A DNA stretch of 64,000 nucleotides from Burkholderiales bacterium (GTDB lineage Bacteria > Pseudomonadota > Gammaproteobacteria > Burkholderiales > Burkholderiaceae_C), in contig JACPOK010000033.1 in the NCBI GenBank assembly GCA_016191525.1, positions 310,001-374,000 on the forward strand, read 5' to 3'. The notes beneath the pieces were generated by a model. The model made no database searches and was not told the DNA's origin. It saw only the letters and a list, made by a program, of their open reading frames with translations. The position numbers and the translations under genes are program-made. Positions 29,907 through 40,778 of the stretch are shown piece after piece (within the stretch, counting starts at the first letter, position 1; each line of letters opens with the position of its first letter).

Positions 29907-30710
29907 ATGCTTATGGCAACACAGCAACCGACCTCCAACGACGACCTCCGCGCCCCCAGCCTCGCGCTGCTCGCGCTTGAATTCCGCGCGCCCTGGGAGT
30001 TCGGCTCCCTGCTGCCGGCCTGGCCTGCGCTGCAGCGCGCCCCGGCCGGCGACGGCCATGCCGTGATGGTGTTCCCGGGCCTGTCGGCCAGCGACGCCAG
30101 CACCATTCCCCTGCGCCGCTACCTCGGCTCGCTGGGCTACCAGACCGAAGGCTGGAGCCAGGGATTCAATTTCGGCCCGCGCGCCGGCGTGCTAGAAACC
30201 GCCAAGCGCGGGCTGGCCGAAGCCTTCGAGCGCACCGGCCGCAAGGTCAGCCTGGTTGGCTGGAGCCTGGGCGGCGTCTATGCGCGTGAGCTGGCCAAGG
30301 AGATGCCGCAGCAGGTGCGCTGCGTGATCACGCTGGGCTCACCCTTCGCGGGCCCGCCCAAGTCCACCAACGCCTGGCGGATCTACGAACTCACCAGCGG
30401 CCGCGACATCGAGCGGGAGTCGCAGAACTATGAGCTGGCCGGCGCGCCCCCGGTGCCCACCACCAGCATCTATTCGCGCAGCGACGGCATCGTGGCCTGG
30501 CAGGGCAGCATCCAGAAGCCTTCGCCGCAGAACCCGTCCACCGAGAACGTCGAGGTCATCGCCAGCCACATCGGCCTGGGCCTGAATCCGAGCGCCTGGT
30601 GGGCCGTTGCCGACCGCCTGGCACAGCAGGAAGGCCATTGGCGCCCGTTCGACCGCACGGGCCTGTACGGACTGAAGAGCTTCATCTACCCGGACCCGAA
30701 TCGGGCGTAA
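29907..30710 (+). CDS. Alpha/beta hydrolase, esterase/lipase-like
   Basis: 267-residue alpha/beta hydrolase. The nucleophile elbow GWSLGG is near residue 114 (VSLVGWSLGGVYAREL). Likely acid and histidine residues lie in YSRSDGIVAW and ASHIGLGLNP, giving a Ser-Asp-His triad. The oxyanion region VMVFPGLSASDAS is near residue 54. There is no obvious signal peptide, so it is probably cytoplasmic. It follows the acyltransferase gene by 111 bases and may act on storage lipid or related esters; the substrate is not shown by sequence. An in-frame ATG two codons downstream is an alternative start. Confidence 0.85.
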   Translation: MLMATQQPTSNDDLRAPSLALLALEFRAPWEFGSLLPAWPALQRAPAGDGHAVMVFPGLSASDASTIPLRRYLGSLGYQTEGWSQGFNFGPRAGVLETAKRGLAEAFERTGRKVSLVGWSLGGVYARELAKEMPQQVRCVITLGSPFAGPPKSTNAWRIYELTSGRDIERESQNYELAGAPPVPTTSIYSRSDGIVAWQGSIQKPSPQNPSTENVEVIASHIGLGLNPSAWWAVADRLAQQEGHWRPFDRTGLYGLKSFIYPDPNRA

Positions 30711-30778
30711 TCCGGCTCCGACGTTCGTTGTCGCGGCCAGCTCACGAACGCAGCCGCGCCTGCGCCGTCCAATGGCGC

Positions 30779-31048
30779 ATGGACGATACCCCTTACGAGC
30801 CGGACCGGCCGCTGTTTCCCGACGAACACGTGAAGTCGAGTGCCGTACGCAGGCTCGGCTACGACAAGCAGACGCACGTGGCGCAGGTCGAAGTGCACGG
30901 CGGGCGCATTTATCACTACTTCATGGTGAAGCCGGCCGAGTACCGCAGCCTGCGGGCCGCCGCTTCCATTGGCGAGTACTACGGCAAGACCTTCAAGCCG
31001 CAGCACCGCATTGTCATCAAGGTGCGCGACCCCGCGCTGGTCGACTGA
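30779..31048 (+). CDS. KTSC domain protein
   Basis: 89-residue protein with a single KTSC domain (VKSSAVRRLGYDKQTHVAQV at residues 18-37, then YHYFMVKPAEYRSLRAAASI and GKTFKPQHRIVIK). In this family a K-S/T-S-x motif marks the start; the domain also occurs fused to or near lysyl-tRNA synthetase-like or restriction-related proteins, and a nucleic-acid or ubiquitin-like role has been proposed without proof. Here it stands alone, convergent with ppa with 13 bases between the stops. Confidence 0.85.
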   Translation: MDDTPYEPDRPLFPDEHVKSSAVRRLGYDKQTHVAQVEVHGGRIYHYFMVKPAEYRSLRAAASIGEYYGKTFKPQHRIVIKVRDPALVD

Positions 31049-31061
31049 TGCGCAGGCAAGC

Positions 31062-31598
31062 TCAGCGGCCGGCCTTCTTGTAGTTCTCAATGCCGTCCAG
31101 GATTTCCTGCTTGGCGGCGTCAGGGCCTTCCCAGCCGAGAATCTTCACCCACTTACCCGGCTCCAGGTCCTTGTAGTGCTCGAAGAAATGCGCGATGGTC
31201 TTCAGGCGCAGCGGGTTCAGGTCTTCGGGTTTTTGCCACTGGGTGTAGATGGCCAGGATCTTGTCGGTGGGCACGGCCAGCACCTTGCCGTCCATGCCGG
31301 CCTCGTCTTCCATCTTCAGGATGCCGATGGGGCGGCAGGTCACCACCACGCCGGGAATCAGCGGCACCGGCGTGATCACCAGCACGTCGACCGGGTCGCC
31401 GTCGCCGCTGATGGTCTTGGGCACGTAGCCGTAGTTGGTGGGGTAGTGCATGGACGTGCTCATGAAGCGGTCCACGAAGATGGCGCCCGATTCCTTGTCC
31501 ACCTCGTACTTGACGGGGTCGGCGTTCATCGGGATCTCGATGATCACGTTGAAGGCATCGGGGACGTTCTTGCCGGGGGAGACTTTATCGAGGGACAT
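31062..31598 (-). CDS. ppa: Soluble inorganic pyrophosphatase
   Basis: 178-residue family I inorganic pyrophosphatase, which hydrolyses pyrophosphate and pulls biosynthetic reactions forward. Active-site aspartates lie in [11 protein letters not shown] (near residue 65), with metal-binding [16 protein letters not shown] and [20 protein letters not shown] upstream and the KVLAVPTDK segment downstream. The length is typical of the hexameric bacterial enzyme. It is divergent from a membrane proton-pumping pyrophosphatase, with a 231-base gap between the two starts. Confidence 0.96.
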   Translation of the reverse strand: MSLDKVSPGKNVPDAFNVIIEIPMNADPVKYEVDKESGAIFVDRFMSTSMHYPTNYGYVPKTISGDGDPVDVLVITPVPLIPGVVVTCRPIGILKMEDEAGMDGKVLAVPTDKILAIYTQWQKPEDLNPLRLKTIAHFFEHYKDLEPGKWVKILGWEGPDAAKQEILDGIENYKKAGR

Positions 31599-31712
31599 GA
31601 TTCTTCGGATAAGTGGGTAAGACGGAAGCGGGAGACCTAGGATTAACCCTGATTTTACTTTCGCCAGCCTTGCTTTCCCGGCGAAGCCGCAAATCCGTCA
31701 CAGGTTTGCGCT

Positions 31713-31718
31713 TATATT
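31713..31718 (+). promoter_or_regulatory. hppA: Candidate -10 (TATATT) of hppA
   Basis: TATATT about 112 bases before the hppA ATG in the ppa-hppA gap. No TTGACA-like -35 is evident at the usual distance. A long 5' leader follows. Confidence 0.4.
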
Positions 31719-31740
31719 CCGCCCGTTGGCCAATCAGGAC

Positions 31741-31829
31741 TCTGCCCGCTGGGGAGCCGAGGAAGCAACGCAGCGGGGGCACCGCTCGCGGGCCCCCTCC
31801 AAGCGAAACAACGAAGCAGGAGAAATCAA
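31741..31829 (+). other. GC-rich structured leader before hppA
   Basis: Holds a hairpin with 6-base arms GGGGGC (31775-31780) and GCCCCC (31792-31797) around an 11-base loop, and a looser pairing of TGCCCGCTG with CAGCGGGGGCA. The AGGAG ribosome site and start codon follow. There is no T-run, so it is not a plain terminator. It does not match a riboswitch class that I recognise, and it resembles GC hairpin repeats of this family of bacteria. Confidence 0.4.
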
Positions 31830-34040
<2,211 letters not shown>

Positions 34041-34058
34041 GGCAGGAAACCACCATGA

Positions 34059-34083
34059 AAGGCCCGCTCCGGCGGGCCTTTTT
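34059..34083 (+). terminator. Rho-independent terminator after hppA
   Basis: Perfect 9-base arms AAGGCCCGC (34059-34067) and GCGGGCCTT (34072-34080) with a TCCG loop and a following T-run. Confidence 0.88.
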
Positions 34084-34148
34084 CATTGCTGACACAGGTT
34101 TGCCGTAGCGGCTTCATACTGGCCGGACACAACGGCAGGAGCAGGGGC

Positions 34149-35084
34149 ATGAAGATTTTTGTGGCGGGCGGGTCCGGGGCCATCGGCCGCTTTCTTGTCC
34201 CCATGCTGGTTGGGCAGGGACACGAAACCGTGGTCCTTACGCGGTCTGCGGACCGGGCCGCGGCGGCGCAGGCGATCGGCGCGCGGGCCGTGGTGGGCGA
34301 CGTGTTCGATGGCGCCGCGCTGGACGCGCTGGTCGCCGCGGCCAGGCCCGAGATTGTCATCCACCAGCTCACGGCATTCGGCGCAACGGACGCCGACCCG
34401 CTGGCCGAAACCATCCGCATCCGCACGGAAGGCACGCGCAACCTGGTGGGCGCGGCGCGCGCGGCCGGCGCGCGCCGGTTAATCGCGCAAAGCATTTCCT
34501 TCATCTGCACGCCCGTGGCCACCGGCCTGACCGACGAGCAGACACCCCTGTACCTCGATGGGCCGGGCGCGGTGGGCCAGCTGGCTGCTTCGGTGGCCGA
34601 ACTCGAGCAGCGAACCCTGGGCGAGAGCGCCATGGAAGGCGTGGTGCTGCGCTACGGCTGGTTTTATGGGCCCGGCACCAACTACGACCCGGCGGGCACC
34701 ATCCCGGCGGCGATCCGCAAGCAACGTATGCCGCTGGTGGGAACGGGGTCGTCTACCTATTCGTTCATCAGCCTGCAGGATGCGGCCCAGGCGACCGTGC
34801 TGGCGCTGGCCCGGGGGAAGCCCGGCATCTACAACATCGTGGACGATGAACCCGCGCGGCAGGACGAATGGCTGCCGCATGCAGCGAACTTGCTGCATGC
34901 GCCGCCGCCCGCCCGGATGGACGAAGACCTGGCGGCCGACAAGCTTGGCGAGATGATGTTTTACCTGCTGGGCCGGCAAAGCGGCGCGTCCAACGCGAAA
35001 GCGGTGCGTGAACTGGGCTGGCGGCCCGCTACCCCGTCGTGGCGCAGCGGCTTCAGCCGGCTGTACGCCAACGCGGCTTCATGA
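34149..35084 (+). CDS. NAD(P)-dependent epimerase/dehydratase family protein
   Basis: 311-residue extended short-chain dehydrogenase. The N-terminal Rossmann motif is GGSGAIGRFL; ADRAAAAQAIGARAVVGDVFD follows; the expected catalytic Y-x3-K is not obvious. The active-site region reads LRYGWFYGPGTNYDPAG, and FISLQDAAQATVLAL and YNIVDDEP are typical of NAD-dependent epimerases of the sugar or flavonoid-reductase-like group. Substrate unknown. Its stop overlaps that of the convergent TetR gene by six bases (TCATGA). Confidence 0.85.
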   Translation: MKIFVAGGSGAIGRFLVPMLVGQGHETVVLTRSADRAAAAQAIGARAVVGDVFDGAALDALVAAARPEIVIHQLTAFGATDADPLAETIRIRTEGTRNLVGAARAAGARRLIAQSISFICTPVATGLTDEQTPLYLDGPGAVGQLAASVAELEQRTLGESAMEGVVLRYGWFYGPGTNYDPAGTIPAAIRKQRMPLVGTGSSTYSFISLQDAAQATVLALARGKPGIYNIVDDEPARQDEWLPHAANLLHAPPPARMDEDLAADKLGEMMFYLLGRQSGASNAKAVRELGWRPATPSWRSGFSRLYANAAS

Positions 35085-35666
35085 CGCCATCGACGTCACC
35101 GCTCGCACGAGCTGGCTGGACGGGCCCACCAGCTCGTGCAGCGAGGCCACGCGGTCCTGCTCGATGTACTCCAGCACCAGCTCGTTGATTCCGCCCACCA
35201 CGGCCATGGCCATGCCGGGCGTCAGCGGCGCCTTGCGGCCTCCGGCGCCGTTGACCACCTCCAGCACGAAATCGGCGATCTCCTGGTTGACGCGCCGGCG
35301 CGACTGCAGGCCCTCGGCGCCCAGCCCCAGGATTTCCACGAACAGCGTTCGCATCAGCACCGGGTTTTGCGACATGCATCCCAGGTAGGCCGCCAGCGCG
35401 GTTTCAATCTGCGTCTGCCATTCGTTCGCCGGGTCGATGGCGCCCTTGAGCACCTTCAGCGCGTTGTGGCTGGAGGCTTCGTAAAGGGAGATCAGGCATT
35501 CCGCCTTGGTGCTGAAATGTTCGTAGAACGTGCGCCGCGACACGCTGGCCTCGCGCACGATGTCGGCGATTGTCGTGTCGCCATATCCCTTCGCGGCTAC
35601 AGCGTGCGCCATACCCTCCAGCAGCCGGCTGTAGTGTTCGTGGACTTCCGCTTCGGTTTCGACCAT
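35079..35666 (-). CDS. TetR/AcrR family transcriptional regulator
   Basis: 195-residue TetR repressor. The N-terminal DNA-binding domain is HYSRLLEGMAHAVAAKGYGD, then TTIADIVREASVSRRTFYEHF with the helix-turn-helix near residues 30-50. The C-terminal ligand domain follows (VEILGLGAEGLQSRRRVNQE). ATG 35666 gives the family layout; a TTG farther upstream is unlikely. It is divergent from a di-iron-like hydrolase gene. Between them are two perfect palindromes of TetR-operator size (35694-35709 and 35737-35752), so it very likely represses both itself and that hydrolase. Confidence 0.92.
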   Translation of the reverse strand: MVETEAEVHEHYSRLLEGMAHAVAAKGYGDTTIADIVREASVSRRTFYEHFSTKAECLISLYEASSHNALKVLKGAIDPANEWQTQIETALAAYLGCMSQNPVLMRTLFVEILGLGAEGLQSRRRVNQEIADFVLEVVNGAGGRKAPLTPGMAMAVVGGINELVLEYIEQDRVASLHELVGPSSQLVRAVTSMAS

Positions 35667-35693
35667 GCCCTTATTTTCCGGGGAATCGTCTTC

Positions 35694-35709
35694 GGTACTT
35701 GACAGTACC
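35694..35709. promoter_or_regulatory. TetR operator 1
   Basis: GGTACTTGACAGTACC: 5-base arms GGTAC and GTACC around six bases. It contains the TTGACA -35 of the plus-strand promoter, so binding would block RNA polymerase. Confidence 0.8.
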
Positions 35710-35727
35710 AATACTTACCGGCATGAT
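35699..35727 (+). promoter_or_regulatory. Promoter of the metal-dependent hydrolase gene
   Basis: Consensus -35 TTGACA (35699-35704), 17-base spacer and CATGAT (35722-35727, four of six to TATAAT), 49 bases before ATG 35777. Operator 1 covers the -35 and operator 2 covers the early transcribed region. Confidence 0.6.
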
Positions 35728-35736
35728 GCGTTCGTT

Positions 35737-35752
35737 GGTACCGTAAAGTACC
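35737..35752. promoter_or_regulatory. TetR operator 2
   Basis: GGTACCGTAAAGTACC: same arms as operator 1, with centres 43 bp apart (about four helical turns), so both sites face the same side of the DNA. The flanks agree too, giving a shared extended form TGGTAC...GTACCA. Confidence 0.8.
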
Positions 35753-35776
35753 AGTCATTCCGAAAGAAAATCCATC

Positions 35777-36604
35777 ATGACCGACCTCGTTGTCCGCCGC
35801 CTCCTGATCGACATGGAAGCCCCCATTGCCCGCCACTGGTGCGGGGGCGACGCCTTTCGCAGCGCCCTGTTCAACGCGCTTTCCATGAGCTTCCCGGTAG
35901 GCGAACAGTTTTTCATCGACTCGGTGCGCAATGGCTTCAAGGCCCTGACTTCCGGCCAGCAGGACAAATATCGCGCCGAGGTGCAGGGCTTCGTCGGCCA
36001 GGAGGCCACCCACCGGCGCCTGCACGCGCTGTTCAACGGCCACCTGGAAAAGCTGGGCCTGGTCAATGACTGGGGCCCGCGCGCGCAGGAGCGCATGAAG
36101 CTGCTGGAAGGCACGGACGTGCGGCACCCGCTGGCCATCACCGCCGCCAACGAGCACTTCACCGCGATCATGGCCGACTGGATGCTGCGCAACCACGACA
36201 TGCTGGACAGCGACGACGAACGCCTGAAGACGCTGTGGCTGTGGCACAGCGCGGAAGAATCCGAGCACAAGAGCACCGCATTCGACATCTACCAGGCGCT
36301 GGACGGCACGCATGAATGGCGCATCACCTGGTTCCGCCGCATCACCACCGTTTTCCTCGGCGACACGCTGCGCCAGACCGTGGCCAACCTGCGCAGCGAC
36401 GGCACACTGTGGAAGTGGAGCACCTGGAAAAGCGCGGCCAGCTACCTGTTCGGCAAGCGCGGCCTGATCCGGGAAACCTACAAGCCCTGGCGCGAGTACC
36501 TGCGGCGCGACTTCCACCCCAGCCAGCAGGACAGCTCGCATTCCGAGCGCTGGCTGGCCGAGCACAGCGGGCAGTACACGCCGGTGGGCGCGCAACCCGC
36601 CTAA
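35777..36604 (+). CDS. Metal-dependent hydrolase, ferritin-like (PF10118)
   Basis: 275-residue protein of the PF10118 metal-dependent hydrolase family. It shows helix-rich repeats with carboxylate and histidine ligands in the order of a di-iron site: GEQFFIDSVRNGFK, VGQEATHRRLH (E-x2-H), ANEHFTAIMADWML and SAEESEHKSTAFD (EE-x-E-H). The reaction is not established for the family, which is often encoded beside a TetR regulator, as here. Promoter and twin operators upstream suggest induction by a small hydrophobic ligand. The stop overlaps the convergent sensor kinase gene by four bases. Confidence 0.88.
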   Translation: MTDLVVRRLLIDMEAPIARHWCGGDAFRSALFNALSMSFPVGEQFFIDSVRNGFKALTSGQQDKYRAEVQGFVGQEATHRRLHALFNGHLEKLGLVNDWGPRAQERMKLLEGTDVRHPLAITAANEHFTAIMADWMLRNHDMLDSDDERLKTLWLWHSAEESEHKSTAFDIYQALDGTHEWRITWFRRITTVFLGDTLRQTVANLRSDGTLWKWSTWKSAASYLFGKRGLIRETYKPWREYLRRDFHPSQQDSSHSERWLAEHSGQYTPVGAQPA

Positions 36605-39225
36605 TCGTCCGGCGTCAGCGGGTCGATCACTACTTCGCTGACGCGCAACGCGCCGGAATCGGGCGCCGGCTCCAGCTCAAAACAAAACGTCGCGCCCTCG
36701 CCGGGCTGCGAGCGCGCCCACAACCGCCCGCCGTGGTGGGCCACCGCAGCCTGCGCCAGCGCCAGGCCCAGGCCGTGCCCCGGGTACTCCGCCTCGGAAT
36801 GCAGACGCTCGAAGGGCAGGACCAGGCGTTTTTGCTGCGCGTCGTCAAAGCCGACGCCGTTGTCCGAAACAAAGAAGGCCGGCACTTCGCCGGCAGCCCT
36901 CTCCACCCGCCCCATCCGGATCCAGCCGTTGCGTTCCCGGGCGGTGAATTTCCAAGCGTTGCCCAGAAGCGCGCGCACCAGGATCGCGAGCTGGGCGGGG
37001 TCACCCTGAACCACCAGGGCGGACTCGATCTCTATGTGCACCCGGCGCGAGGGATCCGAGCGGCGCAGCACGTGCGTCTCCTCCTGCGCCAGCGCGGCCA
37101 GGTCCACGGCGGTGGTCTGCAGGGAGGGGGCCGGCCGCGACAGCAGCAGCACGTCACCCAGCAGGCGGCCCAGCGCAGCCGCGCGCGGCTGCAGGCGCTG
37201 GGTCGGCGCGCCGTCTTCCGCCTGGTGCAGTACGGGAATCACCTCCTGCTCCAGCAGCTGCGCGTAGCCGGCCAGCATCTGCAGCGCCGAGCCCAGGGCC
37301 TGCGATGCCCGGCCGTGCTGGGCCTGCAGCTTGTGGTGCCGCACGCGCAGGCGCGATTCGCTTTCCATCCGCGCAGTGACGTCGCTCACCATCACCAGGC
37401 GCGAAGGCCGGCGGTTGAACACGATGGGGTGGCGCGCCACCTCGACCAGCCGCACCTCGCCCGACTTCGTGATGTGGCGCCAGATGCGCGCCGGGTCATG
37501 CAGCGTGGACGCCCCGCGCCCCAGCCGAACTTCGTCGATCACCTTGTCGCGGTCCTCCGGCGGCCGGATGTCGGTGATGCTCATCGCCAGGAATTCCTCC
37601 CGGCTGTAGCCGTAGCGCTCCACGGCGGCGGTGTTCACCGCCAGGAACTTCAGCGTTTCGCTGTCGAATATCCACATCACGTTGGGGTTGGCCTCGAACA
37701 GCTCGCGGTAGCCCTGCTCGCGCTCGGACAGCTCGTCCATCATGGCGCGCTGCGCGGTGGCGTCGCGCACGAACGCGCCGATTCCGCCATGCGAGGGGAA
37801 AAACCGGATCTCGAACCAGCGCTGGTAGCGCGAGTGATAGTCCTCCAGGGAAAACACGCGCCCATGCTCCACTTCGCGCAGGCAGCGCTCGCGCCGCCCC
37901 CTGGCTTTTTCATCGGGGAACAGGTCCCAGAACAGCATGCCCTCCACGCCACGGCCCTGGCGCACAAGCTCGGCGGCGCGCGGATTGCAGTAGGTGACGT
38001 TCCAGCTGGAATCGAGAACCATGAAGCCGTCGTCCATCTGCTCCAGCACCGCCAGCATCTGGGCGCGGGCCGTGTCCGAGGCCATCAGCGCCACGTCGCG
38101 CTCGCGCCGCCGGCGCTCCAGCCCGCGCCACATCGTCTGCAGGCCGTGGTGCAGCAGCTGCACTTCGCGCACCGGGCTGGTGAGCGCGGCGGGCTGGCGG
38201 GTGTAGTCGCCGCGCTCCACGCGGCGCATGGCACCGCCCAGCTGGCGCAGCGGGCTGATCACCCAGCGCACCACCAGCACGCCAATGGCCGCCGCATAGA
38301 CCAGCAGGAAAGCCACCACGGCCGCCATCACCACGCCCAGGTGCAGCCGGGCCGGCCCCAGCATGTCGTCCTCTGACGCGGACAGGATGACGAAGAGGCG
38401 CGAGCCGCCCGCCACCGGGATTTCTCCGAGCTGGTGGAAGACGTCGCCACGGGTTTCATCGCTTGTCGTCAGCAGCCCGGGACTGCCGGCACGCACCGCG
38501 GCCAGCAGCGAGGCGTCGGTCAATGCGGTACCGGCCTGCAGGCCGGCAGTGCTGGCCAGCACTACCCCTTTCGCATCGGTGACCGAGGCTGTGACGCCGC
38601 CGGGCAAAGGCACGGCACGCAGGCGCGCGTTCAGCGTCCGCAGGTCCATCCCGACAAAGGCGACGGCGTGCGGCGCCTGCTCGCCCGGGCCCTGGACGGG
38701 CATGGCGAACGGAATGGTCTTGCTGCCCGAAACCCGGCCCAGCACATAGTCGCCGACAGTAAAACGGCGCTCGCGCAGCGCCCGCTGGAAATACGCGCGG
38801 TCCCCCATGAAGACCGGTCCGGCCGATTGCACCGAGCGGCAGACCAGGTCGCCCTGCGCGTTGATGACGCCCACGCTCACGTAGTTGGGCAGCTGGCTGC
38901 CCAGCCGCTGCAGGAAGCCCTGACAGGCACCCCAGTCACCCACCTGCACCGAGGTCGCGCTGCTGACCGAAATGAGTAATTGCCGCGTGCCTTCGACCAG
39001 CTGCTCCTGGCCGGCGGCAACCAGCCGGGACACCGCCAGCAACTCCTCCTGCGCGCGGTCGCTCGCATTGGTACGGGCAGCGTGCCAGGCCAATGCCAGC
39101 AACACAAGGACAGGAACAACCGCAAGCATCACCAGCGCCAGTGCGGCTGCGCGCAAGCCCACGCCGCGCGGGCGCGGTGCGCCGCCCGGCGTGAACACGC
39201 TGTCCTTGAACCCGTTGTATGCCAA
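36601..39225 (-). CDS. Membrane sensor kinase-like protein with two PAS domains and no phosphoacceptor histidine
   Basis: 874-residue membrane sensor. Domains in order: N-terminal span (~24-47), periplasmic double-Cache-like domain (~48-295), second span (~298-320), HAMP (~321-372), PAS (~388-490), PAS (~505-620), dimerisation helix and HATPase (~730-855). The ATPase boxes are intact: LLGNAWKFT (Asn756), SDNGVGFDD (Asp788) and GHGLGLALAQ. In the H-box, where relatives read S-H-D-L-R-x-P-L, this protein reads SQALGSAL, so the phosphoacceptor His is Gln642 and Asp, Arg and Pro are also lost. TTG 39225 is the likely start. No response regulator is adjacent. It may be a pseudokinase or use another residue. 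Confidence 0.88.
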   Translation of the reverse strand: MAYNGFKDSVFTPGGAPRPRGVGLRAAALALVMLAVVPVLVLLALAWHAARTNASDRAQEELLAVSRLVAAGQEQLVEGTRQLLISVSSATSVQVGDWGACQGFLQRLGSQLPNYVSVGVINAQGDLVCRSVQSAGPVFMGDRAYFQRALRERRFTVGDYVLGRVSGSKTIPFAMPVQGPGEQAPHAVAFVGMDLRTLNARLRAVPLPGGVTASVTDAKGVVLASTAGLQAGTALTDASLLAAVRAGSPGLLTTSDETRGDVFHQLGEIPVAGGSRLFVILSASEDDMLGPARLHLGVVMAAVVAFLLVYAAAIGVLVVRWVISPLRQLGGAMRRVERGDYTRQPAALTSPVREVQLLHHGLQTMWRGLERRRRERDVALMASDTARAQMLAVLEQMDDGFMVLDSSWNVTYCNPRAAELVRQGRGVEGMLFWDLFPDEKARGRRERCLREVEHGRVFSLEDYHSRYQRWFEIRFFPSHGGIGAFVRDATAQRAMMDELSEREQGYRELFEANPNVMWIFDSETLKFLAVNTAAVERYGYSREEFLAMSITDIRPPEDRDKVIDEVRLGRGASTLHDPARIWRHITKSGEVRLVEVARHPIVFNRRPSRLVMVSDVTARMESESRLRVRHHKLQAQHGRASQALGSALQMLAGYAQLLEQEVIPVLHQAEDGAPTQRLQPRAAALGRLLGDVLLLSRPAPSLQTTAVDLAALAQEETHVLRRSDPSRRVHIEIESALVVQGDPAQLAILVRALLGNAWKFTARERNGWIRMGRVERAAGEVPAFFVSDNGVGFDDAQQKRLVLPFERLHSEAEYPGHGLGLALAQAAVAHHGGRLWARSQPGEGATFCFELEPAPDSGALRVSEVVIDPLTPDD

Positions 39226-39332
39226 AGCCTTGTCCTTTCCCTGCGGACCTTGTCATTGGAACACCGCGCACGCGGCGCTCCCTAAGACAATTTCCTATCA
39301 AGGCAATACTTTTTCAGCATCGGGCTTTCGAG

Positions 39333-39338
39333 CAGAAT
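39333..39338 (+). promoter_or_regulatory. Candidate -10 (CAGAAT) of the aldehyde dehydrogenase gene
   Basis: CAGAAT ends 6 bases before ATG 39345. The match to consensus is modest; it is included because the spacing repeats that seen at several other genes. Confidence 0.25.
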
Positions 39339-39344
39339 CCACCC

Positions 39345-40778
39345 ATGCAATACCACTACATCGCCAATGCATCCCAGCCTTCGGCCGGCGGCCGGACCAT
39401 CCCCGTCATCGACCCCTCGGATGGGCAGCCGTTCGACGAGCTGCAGCGCGGCGGGCCGGAGGACGTGGATGCCGCCGTTCGGGCCGCGCGCCAGTGCTAC
39501 GAAGGCGTCTGGTCGCGCCTGTCGGCCGCGGAGCGCGGCCGGCTGCTGATGCGCCTGTCGGCCAAGGTGGGCGAGCACGCCGAAGAGCTGGCGAACCTGG
39601 AGCAGCGCGATTGCGGCAAGCCCACCAAGCAGGCCCGCGCCGACGCGCTGGCGCTGGTGCGCTATTTCGAGTTCTACGCGGGTGCGTGCGACAAGCTGCA
39701 GGGCGCCACCCTGCCCTACCTGGACGGCTACAGCGTGTTCACCTGGCGCGAGCCGCACGGGGTCACCGGCCACATCATTCCCTGGAACTACCCGATGCAG
39801 ATCTTCGGGCGCAGCGTGGGCGGCGCGCTGGCGGCCGGCAACGCGTGCGTGGTCAAGCCCTCGGAAGACGCCTGCCTGTCACTGATCCGGGTGGCGCAAC
39901 TGGCGGCCGAAGTGGGATTTCCGGCCGGCGCCATCAACATCGTCACCGGCTACGGCCATGAAGTCGGGGACGCGCTGGCGCGGCACGCGGGCATCGACCA
40001 CATCAGCTTCACCGGCAGCCCGCGCGTGGGCACGCTGATCCAGCAGGTGGCCGCGCAGCGCCACTGCCCTGTGACTCTGGAGCTGGGCGGCAAGAGCCCG
40101 CAGATCATCTTCGCCGACGCCGACCTCGACGCGGCCCTGCCGATGGTCATCAACGCCATCGTGCAGAACGCCGGCCAGACCTGCTCGGCGGGCTCGCGCC
40201 TGCTGGTCGACCATGCCATCTACGAGCCGCTGCTGGAACGGCTCGGCCAGGCATTTGAAAACTTGCGCGTGGGCCCCGCCGCGATGGACCTGGACGTGGG
40301 CCCGCTGATCCGCGCCAGCCAGCAGCAGCGGGTCTGGGATTTCCTCTCGGATGCGCAGATCGCCAACATCCCGATGGTGGCGCAGGGCCAGGTGGTGGAC
40401 GAGGCACCGGAGACCGGGTTCTACCAGGCCCCCACACTGCTGCGTGACGTGCCGGTGGACCACCGGCTGGCGCAGGAGGAGGTGTTCGGCCCGGTGCTGG
40501 CTTCCATGAGCTTTCGCGATGAGGACCATGCGGTCGAGCTGGCCAATGCCACGCAGTTCGGCCTGGTGGCCGGAATCTGGACGCGGGACGGCGGGCGCCA
40601 GCTGCGCATGGCCAAACGGGTACGCAGCGGCCAGGTGTTCATCAACAACTATGGTGCGGGCGGCGGCGTGGAATTGCCCTTCGGCGGCGTGAAGTCATCG
40701 GGCTACGGCCGCGAAAAAGGCTTTGAGGCGCTGTACGGTTTCACCACGCTCAAGACCGTGGCCATCCGTCACGGCTAG
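39345..40778 (+). CDS. NAD(P)+-dependent aldehyde dehydrogenase
   Basis: 477-residue aldehyde dehydrogenase that oxidises an aldehyde to the acid. Motifs: GVTGHIIPWNYPMQIFGRS, NAD-binding FTGSPRVGTLI, general-base glutamate in VTLELGGKSPQIIFADAD and catalytic cysteine in NAGQTCSAGSRLLV, with EEVFGPVL and the C-terminal LPFGGVKSSGYGREKG. It resembles the betaine/gamma-aminobutyraldehyde dehydrogenase branch, but the substrate cannot be fixed. The gene stands alone and overlaps the convergent apbE stop by four bases. Confidence 0.93.
   Translation: MQYHYIANASQPSAGGRTIPVIDPSDGQPFDELQRGGPEDVDAAVRAARQCYEGVWSRLSAAERGRLLMRLSAKVGEHAEELANLEQRDCGKPTKQARADALALVRYFEFYAGACDKLQGATLPYLDGYSVFTWREPHGVTGHIIPWNYPMQIFGRSVGGALAAGNACVVKPSEDACLSLIRVAQLAAEVGFPAGAINIVTGYGHEVGDALARHAGIDHISFTGSPRVGTLIQQVAAQRHCPVTLELGGKSPQIIFADADLDAALPMVINAIVQNAGQTCSAGSRLLVDHAIYEPLLERLGQAFENLRVGPAAMDLDVGPLIRASQQQRVWDFLSDAQIANIPMVAQGQVVDEAPETGFYQAPTLLRDVPVDHRLAQEEVFGPVLASMSFRDEDHAVELANATQFGLVAGIWTRDGGRQLRMAKRVRSGQVFINNYGAGGGVELPFGGVKSSGYGREKGFEALYGFTTLKTVAIRHG

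Noticed and set aside
30722-30750. CGTTCGT...ACGAACG inverted repeat after the esterase gene as terminator or operator
   Set aside because: The arms are only seven bases with a 15-base loop and no T-run or promoter context.
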